A program made the translations under genes and the position numbers. From Verticillium longisporum (lineage: Eukaryota > Ascomycota > Sordariomycetes > Glomerellales > Plectosphaerellaceae), in NCBI GenBank assembly GCA_019188255.1, contig JAETXT010000005.1, positions 2,108,001-2,172,000 on the forward strand: DNA of 64,000 bases, written 5' to 3'. A model generated the notes under the pieces. The model was not told the DNA's origin and searched no databases. It saw only the letters and a list, made by a program, of their open reading frames with translations. Of the stretch, positions 23,099 to 34,585 are shown piece by piece. Within the stretch, counting starts at the first letter, position 1. Each line of letters begins with the position of its first letter.

Positions 23099-24235
23099 TC
23101 AAGCCGTCTTCTTCTTCTTGGGGAGGCCCTGCTCCCGCCTAACCTGCAGGTCGCCCTCGGCGAGCCACTTGCTCGCGTTGACGAGCTGGACGACGTTGAT
23201 GAACTGCTTGGCGGCCATGACGGGGAAGCTGACGCCGGTGAGGACCCAGGGCCAGAACGAGTCCATCTTGTTGGCGCGGGCAAGCTCGAGCGCGGCGGCG
23301 CTGTAGGGGTTCGTGAAGATGGCGCTCAGGAGCGACGTGTTGACCTGGGCACCGGCCTGGATCTGGGCGGCACCCGTCTCGCCGACGCTCTTGAGCAGAG
23401 AGGGGGAGAGGAGCGGCGACGAGAAGGAGAGGAGGTACAAGGCGATGAAGAAGAGCTCGTTGAGGGCGCAGAAGACGAAGAGGACGGTCTGTTGGGTGGG
23501 AAAAGGGACTCGTTAGCGGGCTGCGCGTGTTGCGTGCAGGGAGGGGGAGGAGGGAGAGAGGACGAAATATACCTTGTTGGTGTAGTAGAGGTTCAGCATC
23601 CAGTTGCGCTCCTTGTCGACATTCTTGTGGCTGGTGCCGGCGCCGCCCATGGTGAGCGAGGCGTACATGTGCATGTAGTGGCTGGCAAAGTCGAGGGTGA
23701 TGAGGAGCTGGAAGACGATGGTCCAGCGGGGGAAGGCGCAGGCCAGGAACATGAGGAGGCAGGATGTCGTGCACCTGTCCGTGACCATGTCGAGCACGGC
23801 GCCGAAGCGTGTCGACTGGTCGAAGATGCGAGCGGCGTACCCATCGAGGGCGTCGAGGAGACAGGAGACGCTGTAGAGGAGGGAGCAGGTTCGCGGGTGG
23901 AGCGGCATGTAGTAGAGCGAGGCGATGGCGAGGACGATGCGAACGTAGCCTTAGGTTTCGGCGTCAGCATTACTGGCGAGGACGTGGACAGCCGAGGTCA
24001 GCCGCCGAGGATGATAATACGAACCAATAATGTTGGGATAGAAGACGAAAATGTTCTCTTCCTCGGCTACCGCAGTAGAAGCGGCGGCGGCGGCGGTGCC
24101 ATTGCTGCTGGATTTGGCGCTGGCGTTGCCGTTGCCGTTGCCGTTGACCAGGGGCTGCTGCTCCGGAGAGGCCTTGCGCGAGACCTTGGACGAGCTGGAA
24201 CTGGATTTCTTCGAGGATCGGGTTGACGAGGACAT
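23099..24235 (-). CDS. pis1: CDP-diacylglycerol-inositol 3-phosphatidyltransferase
   Basis: Phosphatidylinositol synthase, an ER multi-pass enzyme joining CDP-diacylglycerol and myo-inositol. Three exons: 24235-24025, 23949-23573 and 23488-23099; introns of 75 and 84 nt; 325 residues. A Ser/Lys- and Asn/Gly-rich N terminus precedes the first membrane segment. The CDP-alcohol phosphotransferase signature D-x2-D-G-x2-A-R-x8-G-x3-D-x3-D is complete at about residues 103-129. The protein ends in a Lys-rich tail (KKKKTA), an ER-retrieval-like feature. The ATG at 24235 is chosen; an upstream in-frame candidate is TTG. Frame is intact. Confidence 0.95.
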
Positions 24236-27200
24236 GGTGTCAGATTTGATTGTGGGGGTGTATGGAGCAAGCAAGAGTTCTTCTTGATTTGGTGCGTGTC
24301 TCTGGAGGCGCGATACCGTTGAGGGTCAACGCTGAGGTGTCGGTCGGTCGAGGGACGAGAAGGGGGTTTTGCGACGGAGGGCTCGGATGGGCACGATAGC
24401 TCCGATAAGATGATCCGTTCTGTGGTGATCGGCGCGCGTCGAGTGGCGGCAGGATCGGGCGAGGAAGAAAAGGAGGGCGTCAGGAGTTGTAGACGGGACG
24501 AGATGGCGCGGGGATCTGTCGAGATTCGTCAAGCGGAATACGTGTTGAACAGAAAAGGAGTGCTGACGAGAGGATGAGATTCGAAAAATGGAGAGATGCG
24601 GCCACGACAGCACAGGTGCTTAATTATTGGACAACCTATCTTGGCTCGTCCCTCTCTCGCCCTCTCTGTTTTTTTGGGTAGGGTCGGACCCGACAGCTGG
24701 GCTCCTTGCTAGGGTGCTGGTAGTAGGCTACTGGGTGGTGCATGGCGCTGAGCACCTAGGGGCCTGTCACTGACACAGCACGGCGGGCACCATGAACTGC
24801 CCGGGAAGGTGCTAGATAAGGGGACGAGATAAGAAACCCGATTATGGACCTTCGATGATAAGCCTGCCTTGGTGTCGGTGCCGATGCTGTGTTGACGGAG
24901 ACCCCAACGCCAGACAACCCCGACTTGGCTGAGTCAGCATCCGCGATGTGTGTCCAGCGGGCGGCAACAGGCTTCCTACTCTCTCTTCTTGCCGAAATCC
25001 AATTGGGACTCTTGGCTGCTGCCGTTGGGCACTGGCCAGCTACTAAAAGCGTGCGACTGAACGTTAAATGGGCATGCGCGTCTGGCTTGGCTGGCCATCC
25101 TGTAACGTAGCAGCTGTGTTGTTTGTGGTAATAATATTCGAGCAGGACGATCCTCGACTTCTACTGTGCCCTGAATGAACCGACGGGAATATCGAAGGAT
25201 TCCTATATCGCAGGATTCCCCCATCTCGACCAAGACAGCCTGCCGCTTGCCAACCCATGTACCAATCCTCTCGTCCCATAGTGTTTTGCCTCCCATACCT
25301 ATCTCGGCAGGCAACGTATGCCCATCTCAAGTTGACCGGCCTAGTACCTTCGGGACATGTTGCTCCTGCGGCCCGAAAGTTTTGAGTTGGAGAAGGCAGG
25401 CTGGCTGTTCGGGCACCGGCGTGAGCTAGCCCTTTGAACAGCTTAACCACCCTTGCAGTCGACCTGCATCGCAGAAGAACGATGCACATGCCGACTCAGG
25501 GACAACGCCACGGCTGCGGCCAACAACGACCTACTTAACCGCCTCGGCGCACAAGGTTTGTTTGCAAGTGGGAGACGAGTTGGTTGCATCCAGTGTTGTC
25601 CACCTGCCTCACTGCAGAGGACAGAGAGGGACGCCAGAAAATGGAGGGGGCACAGCATAAAGCCACCAACCGCCAACAGTTCGTCGAGTTGATGCTCGGC
25701 ACATCAACGCTGCAGGAGTCAGGATCCCTGGGTGCCTTAGTTCTGACGCTATCCAACAGACATGGCCCTTGTCGCATCGGCCCGCCCGGAGCACCTAGCA
25801 TGGTGCTTTGATGGATGGCGTCTGGCTCCGAGCGAACTGACATGTCATCGAAAGGCCCCCCGCCCTTCCCTGCCTCCCCGTCGAGCATAATTTTGCGACG
25901 ACAACGGCAAAAGAGTGAGGCAAACAGACCTCACGACGACGCAAAGCCTTGGACAAACAAGGCGAGACATGCCGGCACTCGAATCATCGGGGAGCATGGA
26001 GGGGGGGCACTGAGCGGGAGGGCTTGGCCGCGGCAATCAGGGACCCCTTGCCCAGCGCCACATGTCACACCCAATAACCCCCCTTCTATCCTCAAGCACC
26101 AATCCATCAGGGGTGAGGAGTCGAGGAGGCCGCGGGGAGTCTGGACTTCGATACCCGGTCAAGGAGCCGTGATCACGCCGTCTAGCTCACCCAGTCGGGT
26201 TGTACATGGTATGCCCATCGAATCCAAGGAATGGGGAAAGCGAAGTCGGTCGGCCTGGGTCTGACTGGGAGACCGAACGGAACCCACCCCCCTTCTTCCC
26301 TCCCTTTTCCCCCTTCCGTCCCCCCACACTGGACTCACAACAAAATTCAGGTTGACGTGTCCGAGTCCCCGATCTGTTGCTGAAAGCGTGCGTCTTCGTA
26401 GCGATAGGTTGCAGTAGGGCAGTTTGCTATGACGCCTCATCGTGCCATTGCTACATTGCGGCAATGGAGCTTGGGACTTGAAATGCTTGCTTTCCTTTCC
26501 TCGGGGACCGTCCCGGCCGAGCCCTCTCCCACTCCCGGACCCCCGGACTGGGGTCGTGCCGCCCCCCCCCCCCCCCTAATGTGCGTTGGATGTCTTGTGA
26601 TGTGAAAGAAGAAGTATTCCGAAACCCCAGTGCGCCGGCCGGCACCTCAAACAGGCAATTTGCCATGGACCAAGGTACAGCAAGAGCGTCATCAGAGACA
26701 TGATGGGGAGTATGTTTCGTCCCGTTGCTTTGGCACCAGCCCAGGCATCAAGCATGAGCGTGGCCTTTTTAGAGGACTTGGCTTTTTGAGTGAAGACCTA
26801 CCTAGGCACACCTCACACGAAATGTACTACCTTGCACCCAAAGTTGCTGGGCACATCGAGGCACCGACCGGCTTGCCCACCCTGTCCCTGGACTGACCCT
26901 GAACGACCTCACCACTCACAACCCCCGGCCTCCCTCCCCATCAAGGCCCCATGTCGTTGGCTTGTCCAGCGTGCTGGCGCGCCCCCGCCGCCGGGCGCCC
27001 CCTGCTAGCTGCTAGCCCCTCCCCCTCACCTCTCACCTTACCTGGAAGATGAAGGGCGGGCGACCTGGCCTGGCCTGAGGTGACCTGACCTGACCTTCAG
27101 CTAGGTAGGTACCTAGCTGCTACCTCACAGCTTCCCCACCCTCACCACCACACAAACACGCCCGTTGGTACGGGCTCATACAAACACCGACTCCTCCACG

Positions 27201-27741
27201 TCCCTAAAAGGTGCCCCCAAGTACTTATTTTCTCTCGGGTCGCCCTTCCGTTTACTGTAGATTAGTTCCTTCCCGGATCCCACCACCCCTCTCTTTCTCC
27301 TTCCTCTCTGCTCTTCACGGTTGCCCGACTAACTCGAAAACCTTCTTCGCTGTGGGCCGACTGCACTTGGTTTTCCTCACCTCACCTCGCCTCGCCTCAC
27401 CTCACCTTCTGCCTCTACTCTCCTCCTTCTCCTTCTCCCTTTCTCAACCCACATCCCGCACCGCACACATCTCTCACATACCCCCCCATACACTCTCTTC
27501 CCTCTCACCATCTCCATCACACGCGCCCTGCGGTGCGATCGCCATCGCCTGTACCCCGCCTACAGCAAAACGCGCCCTAGTCAGCTGGAATATAGACCCA
27601 TCTTCTGCGCCTCCACCTACCTGCCCCTCTTCTGCAGACGGACCAAATTTCGTCCTTCCTTTGTCTGCCTCCGACAAGAACCACGACTGCGACGCAGCCT
27701 GACCCTCGCATCGCATTTCTTTCGATCAGCGTCACCCCACC
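24236..27741. other. long intergenic region, no gene recognised
   Basis: 3.5 kb between the divergent starts of pis1 and ura3. Frames are short and lack domains. Features noted: a C15 run at 26562-26576, a TAGGTACCTA-type cluster at 27101-27119, and a long pyrimidine-rich leader (27210-27740) just before ura3 with CCTCACCTCGCC-like repeats near 27377-27410. It could hold a non-coding RNA or a fast-evolving gene that cannot be recognised by eye. Confidence 0.5.
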
Positions 27742-28843
27742 ATGTCTCCTCACGAAAGCCTCAAGGCGACCTTTGCCGCCCGCGCGCAGACGGCCACCCA
27801 TCCCTTGACCGCCTACCTCTTCCGACTCATGGACCTCAAGGCGTCCAACCTCTGCCTCAGCGCTGATGTGTCGACCGCCCGCGAACTCCTCCACCTCGCC
27901 GACAAGGTTGGACCTTCTATCGTCGTTCTCAAGACACACCACGACGTCGTGGCCGGCTGGGACTTCAACCCGCAAACCGGCACCGGTGCGCGCCTGGCCC
28001 AGCTCGCCCGCAAACACGGCTTCCTGATTTTCGAGGATCGGAAATTCGGTGATATCGGCAACACGGTGCAGCTGCAATACGTTGCTGGGTCCGCGCGCAT
28101 CATTGAGTGGGCCCACATAATCAACGTCAACATGGTCCCCGGCAAGGCCGCCGTCACGGCCCTCGCCGAGGCCGAGGCAAAGTGGCGCGAGCGCTACCAG
28201 TACGAGGTCAAGACGTCCGTCACTGTTGGCACGCCGAGGTCCGAGACGTTTGACGAGCACGAAGAGGATGTCATCCCACGATCAACCGACGAGCCCCGCG
28301 GCGGGTACCGAGAGGAGGGCCGTAAGGGAAGCATCGTCTCTGTCACCACGCTGACGCAACACTACGAGTCGGCTTCCTCGCCGCGCTTCCCCGCAGCGAG
28401 ATGCCTGGCGACGACATTCTCTACGCCGGCATCGAGGAGCCCCCATGGAGCGCGGCCTCTTGATCCTCGCCCAAATGTCAAGCGCCGGCAACTTCATGAA
28501 CCAGGAGTACACACAGGCCTGCGTCGAGGCGGCGAGGGAAAATCGACACTTCGTCATGGGCTACGTCTCGCAAGAAAGCCTCAACACGGAGCCCGACGAC
28601 GCCTTCATCCACATGACGCCCGGCTGCCAGCTGCCTCCGGAAGGCGAGGAGGAGAACGGCGTGGTGGCGGGCGACGGAAAGGGCCAGCAGTACAACACGC
28701 CCCAGAAGCTCGTCGGCCTCTGCGGAACAGATATCGTGATTGTCGGGCGGGGTATCCTCAAGGCGGGTGACCCTCAGTCCGAGGCTGAGAGATACCGCAC
28801 GAGGGCGTGGAAGGCTTACCTGTCGCGCGTCGCTCAGAACTGA
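27742..28843 (+). CDS. ura3: orotidine 5'-phosphate decarboxylase (two frame breaks)
   Basis: Final enzyme of UMP synthesis (OMP to UMP plus CO2), cytosolic; called pyrG or pyr4 in other moulds. Single exon starting [15 protein letters not shown]. The catalytic motif [10 protein letters not shown] is near residues 99-108. The filamentous-fungal insert between the core strands is present. Two frame breaks occur in the second half: at the C4 run 28389-28392 and at the C5 run 28440-28444. One extra C at each restores the family sequence ([17 protein letters not shown], then [14 protein letters not shown]) and a 367-residue protein ending at 28843. As given, translation from the ATG stops at 28770 with an unrelated tail. 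An essential gene like this is unlikely to be lost, so assembly error is favoured. Confidence 0.92.
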
Positions 28844-30481
28844 GGGCGGCTTGGCAGGAAAGATGGAATACCCCTGGGAGTTTAATTGATCATTCGCGTT
28901 TTCGTTTCCCCATTTTCATGTTCATTTTTATTTTCCTTTCTAGCTGCACATCAGTGAGCCCGGATTGATGATTGCTGTTGTTCCGCTGTTTGCTGCTCCA
29001 AGGTTTGGGTCCGTTTTCACTGCACTTTTGGCTCGGGGTTGGGCGGCAAACCAGTCGATATTTAGACAGTCCGACAGCAAAGGGAAAAAAGGGGGAATAT
29101 CTTTGTTCAGGCGTTGGCAGAGAGGACCAAAAACAATGAGAGAGAGAGGGAGACTTGTGATGCCTCTTCTCGGGCGCCCGTCAACCTTGACCCACCTGCC
29201 TTGACTTCTCGAGATGCGCATCTCATCGGCACAGCGCTATACATATGTCGTGCTGCTTCTGCTGCTGATCTTGCATCGTCCGAGTTCGCAACCCCTGAAC
29301 GTCTGATGTTCCTTCCCCCGATGTGCCCCGCCATCGGGCTCGTTCAACCGACTGGCAGATCGGACGTTCCCCCCCTCCCCCCTACCTCCCCCCCCTCCCC
29401 CCTACCCCCCCCCCTCCTTCTCGACCAGATCGACAAGAGGGCGCTAGGTCGACCGTAGGTATGAGCACTGCAGATCGAGTCAAGATCGGAGTCTGGCGGC
29501 CAAGGCTTCGCTGGTGTTGCAACCCTGCACCGGGTCGGTTTGCGCCGGATGGGTAGTCCGGGTAGAACCGCGCCCGAACACACATCACTCTGCTTTTTTC
29601 CCCTCCATTTTCCCCCTCGTCCCCCTTCTGCCCCGGACGTTGCATGCGCCGGGCGCCCGATGCCGACGGGGCCACACGACACCCCATCTGAAGCGGCATG
29701 CCGGATGTAGGTCTCTGAAGGGCTATTAATTGCTCAACTTTTTATTGTCTTCGTGCTGATCTACATTCATTGTTTTTCTTTTTCGGAACCAAGGTCTGCT
29801 CCTGCAGGGTTACTACTATTCTTGGTCGAAGCAGGGTTGATTGGTGGATTTCTCGGCATCACGACTTTCAGTCTGCATGCATATGTTCTGACAAGTGGCG
29901 TACTCGCATGGTGCTCCTGGATCCAGTGTTCCACCCAGGTCTCTTTGAACTGGCTCTGCAGAGGGCTCGGACTGTTATGGACATTGCTGTGCTGGCGCGG
30001 TGCTGCCGTTGAAACTTCCCGAGGTTGCAGTCGCATTTGCAGTCAGAATGCATCATAGGCAGACGGCACGCGGCAGTCGAATTCAAGCGGGAGCACGTCA
30101 CAAATGGCGTCATCATAATAAGCTTATTGATGACCAGGGGACTGCCGAGTTCCGCATGATGAATATGCTTCGCTCGGTGTTGACTTGGGCATCAACCATA
30201 CCTCCAGCCGGTGCGGCCGAGGACTCGGGTGGTCAGGCATCTGTCTCCATGAGGCCTTCATCGTGGCTTTCGACCGCACCTTGATACTTATACATACATG
30301 TTTAATGACCGAAGCAGACAACGAGCTGGAAAAGACGTTGACAACGAAAAAGTCCAGTAACTGAGAATGGCACCCAGGACGAAGGCAGCGTCAGTGGACC
30401 TCTCGACGTAATAGCGCAAACACTGCGATATGAAGCGGCCTTCTCGCCGGCCGAGCAAGACCCCACCAATCAGGTCCCTTC
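28844..30481. other. intergenic with C-tract
   Basis: Downstream region of ura3. Contains a long interrupted C tract at 29369-29417 (G-rich on the minus strand). No gene recognised. Confidence 0.6.
29369..29417. repeat. C-rich/G-rich tract with G-quadruplex potential
   Basis: Runs of 4 to 11 C broken by single T or TA(C)CT. The minus strand therefore carries several G runs of four or more with very short loops, the pattern of a G-quadruplex former. Confidence 0.6.
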
Positions 30482-30553
30482 GTGCTCGTGGCGCAATGGC
30501 AGCGCGCGGTCTTCCGGTGGCCGAGGCTGCAGGTTCGAGTCCTGCCGGGCACG
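30482..30553 (+). tRNA. tRNA-Arg (CCG)
   Basis: Intronless cloverleaf: acceptor GTGCTCG with CGGGCAC, D arm GCGC/GCGC, anticodon stem CGGTC/GGCCG with loop TTCCGGT giving anticodon CCG, T arm GCAGG-TTCGAGT-CCTGC, discriminator G. A TTTT run follows directly, as for Pol III termination. It decodes CGG. Confidence 0.93.
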
Positions 30554-31343
30554 GTTTTGTCTTTTGGCTTGTCACGGCTGTGGTTTCTCCATGATATTTT
30601 TGGTTGCTTGTTCTAGGACCGGGGCGCCGCCGAGTGCTGTGTTGCGAAAAAAAAAAAAAAAAGTGTGCGAGTGGATCCGATCCGGACTTTGGACGTGACT
30701 GGACGCGTGCTGCACTGCATCGACTGTCCCGCTGTCCCGTCAGGGGACCTGGTTTAACGCCCGGGCTAAAATGAGGCATAGGTTTGGCGGCCTGACTGTT
30801 ACTGTTACATTGGTTGAAGATTTACTTTGAAGGTAGTGGAAGTGGAGATGGATAGGGCTGGAAAGTGTGCCTTGTCTGCCGGTATCTGAGGCGCTCGTCC
30901 GCGGCCCAACAGTTCTTCAATTGGCCGGAGTTAACAATTGCCTTGCATGCAGGATATTGCCCCTATCTATGACCGCCATTCACGGTATTTCTTGGACCAC
31001 CTTACCTATCTATCTAGGTACATAAGGGACCTGCAGCGTGAGGCTGGCCAGTCCTGACCAACTCCCAACAGTCCGCGGCGGATTACATAATCGCGCTTAG
31101 GTCCGGGCTGGCAAAGGTGGGTTGGCGGGGTGGCAACTCCAAGGGAGGGCGGAATCATGTGCCGGGCGTAAAGAACCACTTCTCCGGGTCGGACATGACG
31201 ACAAGCGAAATCGATCCCGCCCGCCTCCATTCCCATGCCCGGCGCATTCTCCATCCTGCACCTCACCTCGCCGTCTCCCACCTCGACCAGGTCTCCAGCA
31301 ACACCATCGCTCGACAACGGCCCGTCGATAGACCACGCTCGAC
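30554..31343. other. intergenic
   Basis: Upstream region of the Zn2Cys6 regulator. Includes an A-run near 30646-30662 and a TAGGTA-type motif at 31001-31021. No gene recognised. Confidence 0.6.
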
Positions 31344-33830
31344 ATGGAGATGGAGGACCACAGGGCGTATGCCACGGCTGATGTGCCCCCCGACGTTCGA
31401 GCGCCACCCAAGAAACGTAGGCGCATCGTCATCTCGTGCACCGAGTGCCACCGGAGGAAGCAGAAGGTTCGCCCGTCTCCCCCTCGTTTGCCTGTGCCGA
31501 CTCGACTCCTCCGGCGACCCAAGCTCACCTGACATGGCCAGTGCGATCGCGACCTGCCCTGCGCCAATTGCAAAGCACGCAAGAAGGAATCCGCCTGCCG
31601 CTACGAAACCAATGCGCCGACGGCCAAAGAACGCGGCCAGACGTCGATTGACAGCAGCAGACCGGGACACAACGGGCCGACGCTGCCACCACTCCAGAGC
31701 CTCGCCGCCGCCGCCGCCAACTGGGGCTACTCGCCGTCCGGGGGCTCGACCATTGGGTTCCTCAAGAAGATCGAAAGCGCCAACGGCGACACGAGCCTGT
31801 CCGCATCCGCGCCGCCGACCGACGACGAACACTACGCCATCAAGGAGCAATACAAGTCCCTGATCAGGCAGCTCCCGGCCAAGGGCTACATCGAACGGCT
31901 GATCAAGATTTACTTCCGCGAGTTCAACCACAACTACTATCCCTTGGACGAGGACATCTTCCTCATCCAGCTGGCGGAATGGAACAAACTGTCCTTCAAC
32001 ACCCTGGCGTCGACGGGGCCGCAGGGGCTGTCGCCTGATCTGCGCGTCTTCCCCGCTCTGCTCTTCCAGGTCCTCGGCACCGCCCTGCTCATCTTGACGG
32101 ACGAACCTCACGAGTTTTACGACCACCTGAAGTATGCGGGAAGCATGAGCTTCGAGGACCTGGCTGCCGACTACAGCGAGTCTGGCATGAGCATCCTCAA
32201 TCTGCTGGGCAAACGGCACCTGACGCTCTCCGCCGTGCAAACCACCTTTTTGCGGGCCAACTTTTTGAAGCATGTGGGCAAGGTGACAGAATCCGTACGT
32301 CTTCTTTTCTCACTCTTTTGGCTTCTCGGAAGCAGCAGCTGACCATGCTGCAAGTGGCATGCGATTGGGAGCGCGATCAAGGATGCGCAGGAGATTGGCA
32401 TGCACAAGGACGCACTGGATCCCCAGCCAGCCAGCGACTCGACAGAGGACATTTTGGAGAACCAGTGGCTCATTCAACGAAGGCGACGGGTGTACATGGT
32501 GCTCATGATGTGGTAAGTGGCACGAACTGGTTTCGTCCCTCATGCGCAGCGGCGTACTGACTGCACCTAGGGACGTCCATTGCGGGGTTGTGTTGGGCCG
32601 ACCAGGAACCATACACTTGAAATCGGCGTCAGCAAAGCCCAGCATGCCGATAGACGCGCCCATACCCAAAGATCGAAGAAAGACACCGGTCGTCTTGCGA
32701 GATGAGGAGCGCGACCCCCCGACGCCAATCACGAAGCAGCTGCAATCTTTCAAGCTGCTGAGTCCCCTGACAGAGGTCATCGAGTTGGAGCAGGATGGGC
32801 CCTGTCCAAAGAACTACGACAAGGTAGACCGCATCCACAACCTCATTCTGAGGCTCGCCGAAGAGACGCCTGCCTATCTGCGACTCATCAACCCGGACAG
32901 GCGCTGGGACAACCATCCAGACTGCTCCTGGTGGCTCCAATCGTGCAGATTTTGGATCCATCCACTTCAGCATTTCAACTTCATCGCACTCCATCGACCC
33001 TATGTCTTCAACAGGCAAGAGAGCCGGGCGGTCGCACTGCGCGCCAGTATCGACACATTGCAAGCACAGATGGAGATGTTCCAGAGCATGGATTCCAAGG
33101 CGTGGAGGAAGTAGGTGCAACCCACGTGCGCCATGCAGATCATGACAGTTGACCAAACATCTACAGCTTCCTGCTTTTCTTCGGCAGCTTCGACGCCGTG
33201 GTGCTCATGGCTTCCATCTACATTCTCTTCCCCAAGGAGAACGTCGAGCTCGCGAGCACGGCCATGCAGCAGTTTCACTGGACGCAGGAGCGGTTCGAGG
33301 CCATCGCGGACCGCAACCGGCTGGCCAACTCGGCGCGCGGCGTGCTACAGGCCATTTACAAGAAGTTCCGCAAGGTCATCGAGAGCCAGCTGCCGCCGCG
33401 CAGCAGCACGTCGAGCCTCTCGCGGACGCCCGGGTCGACGGCCGACAGCCTGGCCTCGGCGCGCGAGTCGGTCTCGACGGGCCTCACCAACTTTGACACG
33501 TCCCCGCCCATGGACGTGCACGACATGGACGACAAGCACATGGTCATGCCGCCGGCCAGCGCTGCGGCCGCCGACTCGGCCTACCCGCCGCCTCCGCCCC
33601 AGGTGCCGACGGACTGGTCCATGCCGGCCAACTTTGACTTTGCCAACATGGCGCCGCTGTTCCCGATGAACGACATCATCACGCACGACCTCAACATTGT
33701 CGGTGGCGGCATGGCCTGGAGCCCGCCCTCGGTACCGGCGCAGCAGATGGTGCCGGGCGTGTTCGAGGGCGATTTCGGGGGCGACAGCTTCTGGAGCCTG
33801 ATGAACCAGTACGAGCCCGGGCCGATGTGA
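31344..33830 (+). CDS. Zn2Cys6 fungal transcription factor
   Basis: Nuclear regulator of the fungal binuclear-zinc class. Five exons: 31344-31466, 31542-32294, 32355-32512, 32571-33110 and 33167-33830; introns of 75, 60, 58 and 56 nt keep the frame; 745 residues. A basic stretch (KKRRR) precedes the cluster with Cys at 32, 35, 42, 48, 51 and 60 (C-x2-C-x6-C-x5-C-x2-C-x8-C). The first intron splits the cluster just before the third Cys, a common position. A fungal-specific regulatory (middle homology) domain spans about residues 190-480, with the MMWDVHCGVVLGRP segment. The C terminus is Pro/Asp-rich and may activate transcription. Target genes are unknown; neighbours do not form a pathway. 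Confidence 0.9.
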
Positions 33831-34478
33831 CGACGCGACCCAAGGGAGGCGTAGGCAGGGGAGTGGGGGGGAGAACGGGAAGGGCGACTTGAATTGACGG
33901 GCGTTTGTAGATCTTTCAAAGGGGGGGCAAAGGCATGGGAGCACTCACGAGGCGGGATAACGGGGGGAAATGTCTTGAGAGCATACACAGGGACATACAT
34001 ATGGCACAGGGAGCGGGTGTCAGCTCGCTAGATGATTTACTTGATGATGGGCGCGAAACAAAACTCAAGAGGGCAACAAGAAAACAAGGGGGCACGAACC
34101 CTCTCCCCCCCCGCGCAGAGGCAACGATAAAAATGGGCTTCAATACAAGGGAGTGAGTTAGTCTGGTCCATTGCACCAAAAATACACAGAAGATGTGCGC
34201 GCGCGCCTGTCTTCATTCCGGAGGAGTACTTTGTGTAATGCGATCTTCACTGTCCCCCCTCCCTCTCCCCCTTCCCCTGTCTATCTCTCCCCATTCTTCG
34301 CGTGTCTTTGATGGTGATCTGCCGGTGTTTCTCCCTGGCCGAAGCAAGTACCGCGCAGAATTCCAGTGCATGCGCTCCGCGTTTTGGCTTCGGCACACGA
34401 CATTCAAGGCGCCAGGCAGCAGGCCAAAAAGCGGCAGGCCAAAAAGCAGCAGGCCAGAGAAAGAGCAAAAAGGAAACT
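33831..34478. other. intergenic
   Basis: 3' flank of the Zn2Cys6 gene up to the tRNA-Met. A 15-bp tandem repeat (about 2.7 copies, AGGCCAAAAAGCGGC type) lies at 34416-34456. No gene recognised. Confidence 0.6.
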
Positions 34479-34585
34479 TGTCCGCGATGAGGATCGAACT
34501 CATGATCTTCGGATATCTAGATCTGATAATCCAGTCATACTGATGAATATGAGACCGACGCTCTGACCAGCTAAGCCACGCAGAC
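34479..34585 (-). tRNA. elongator tRNA-Met (CAU) with intron
   Basis: Minus-strand cloverleaf: acceptor GTCTGCG with CGCGGAC, D stem GCTT/GAGC, anticodon stem TCGGT/TCCGA with the U-U pair usual for elongator tRNA-Met, and a TTCGATC T-loop. Anticodon CAT is at 34549-34551. A 33-nt intron (34515-34547) follows the base 3' of the anticodon, the standard nuclear tRNA intron site. A TTTTT run lies just downstream. Confidence 0.88.

Noticed and set aside
26562..26576. C15 run as a functional element
   Set aside because: Single homopolymer in unannotated DNA; length itself may be unreliable given the run errors elsewhere.
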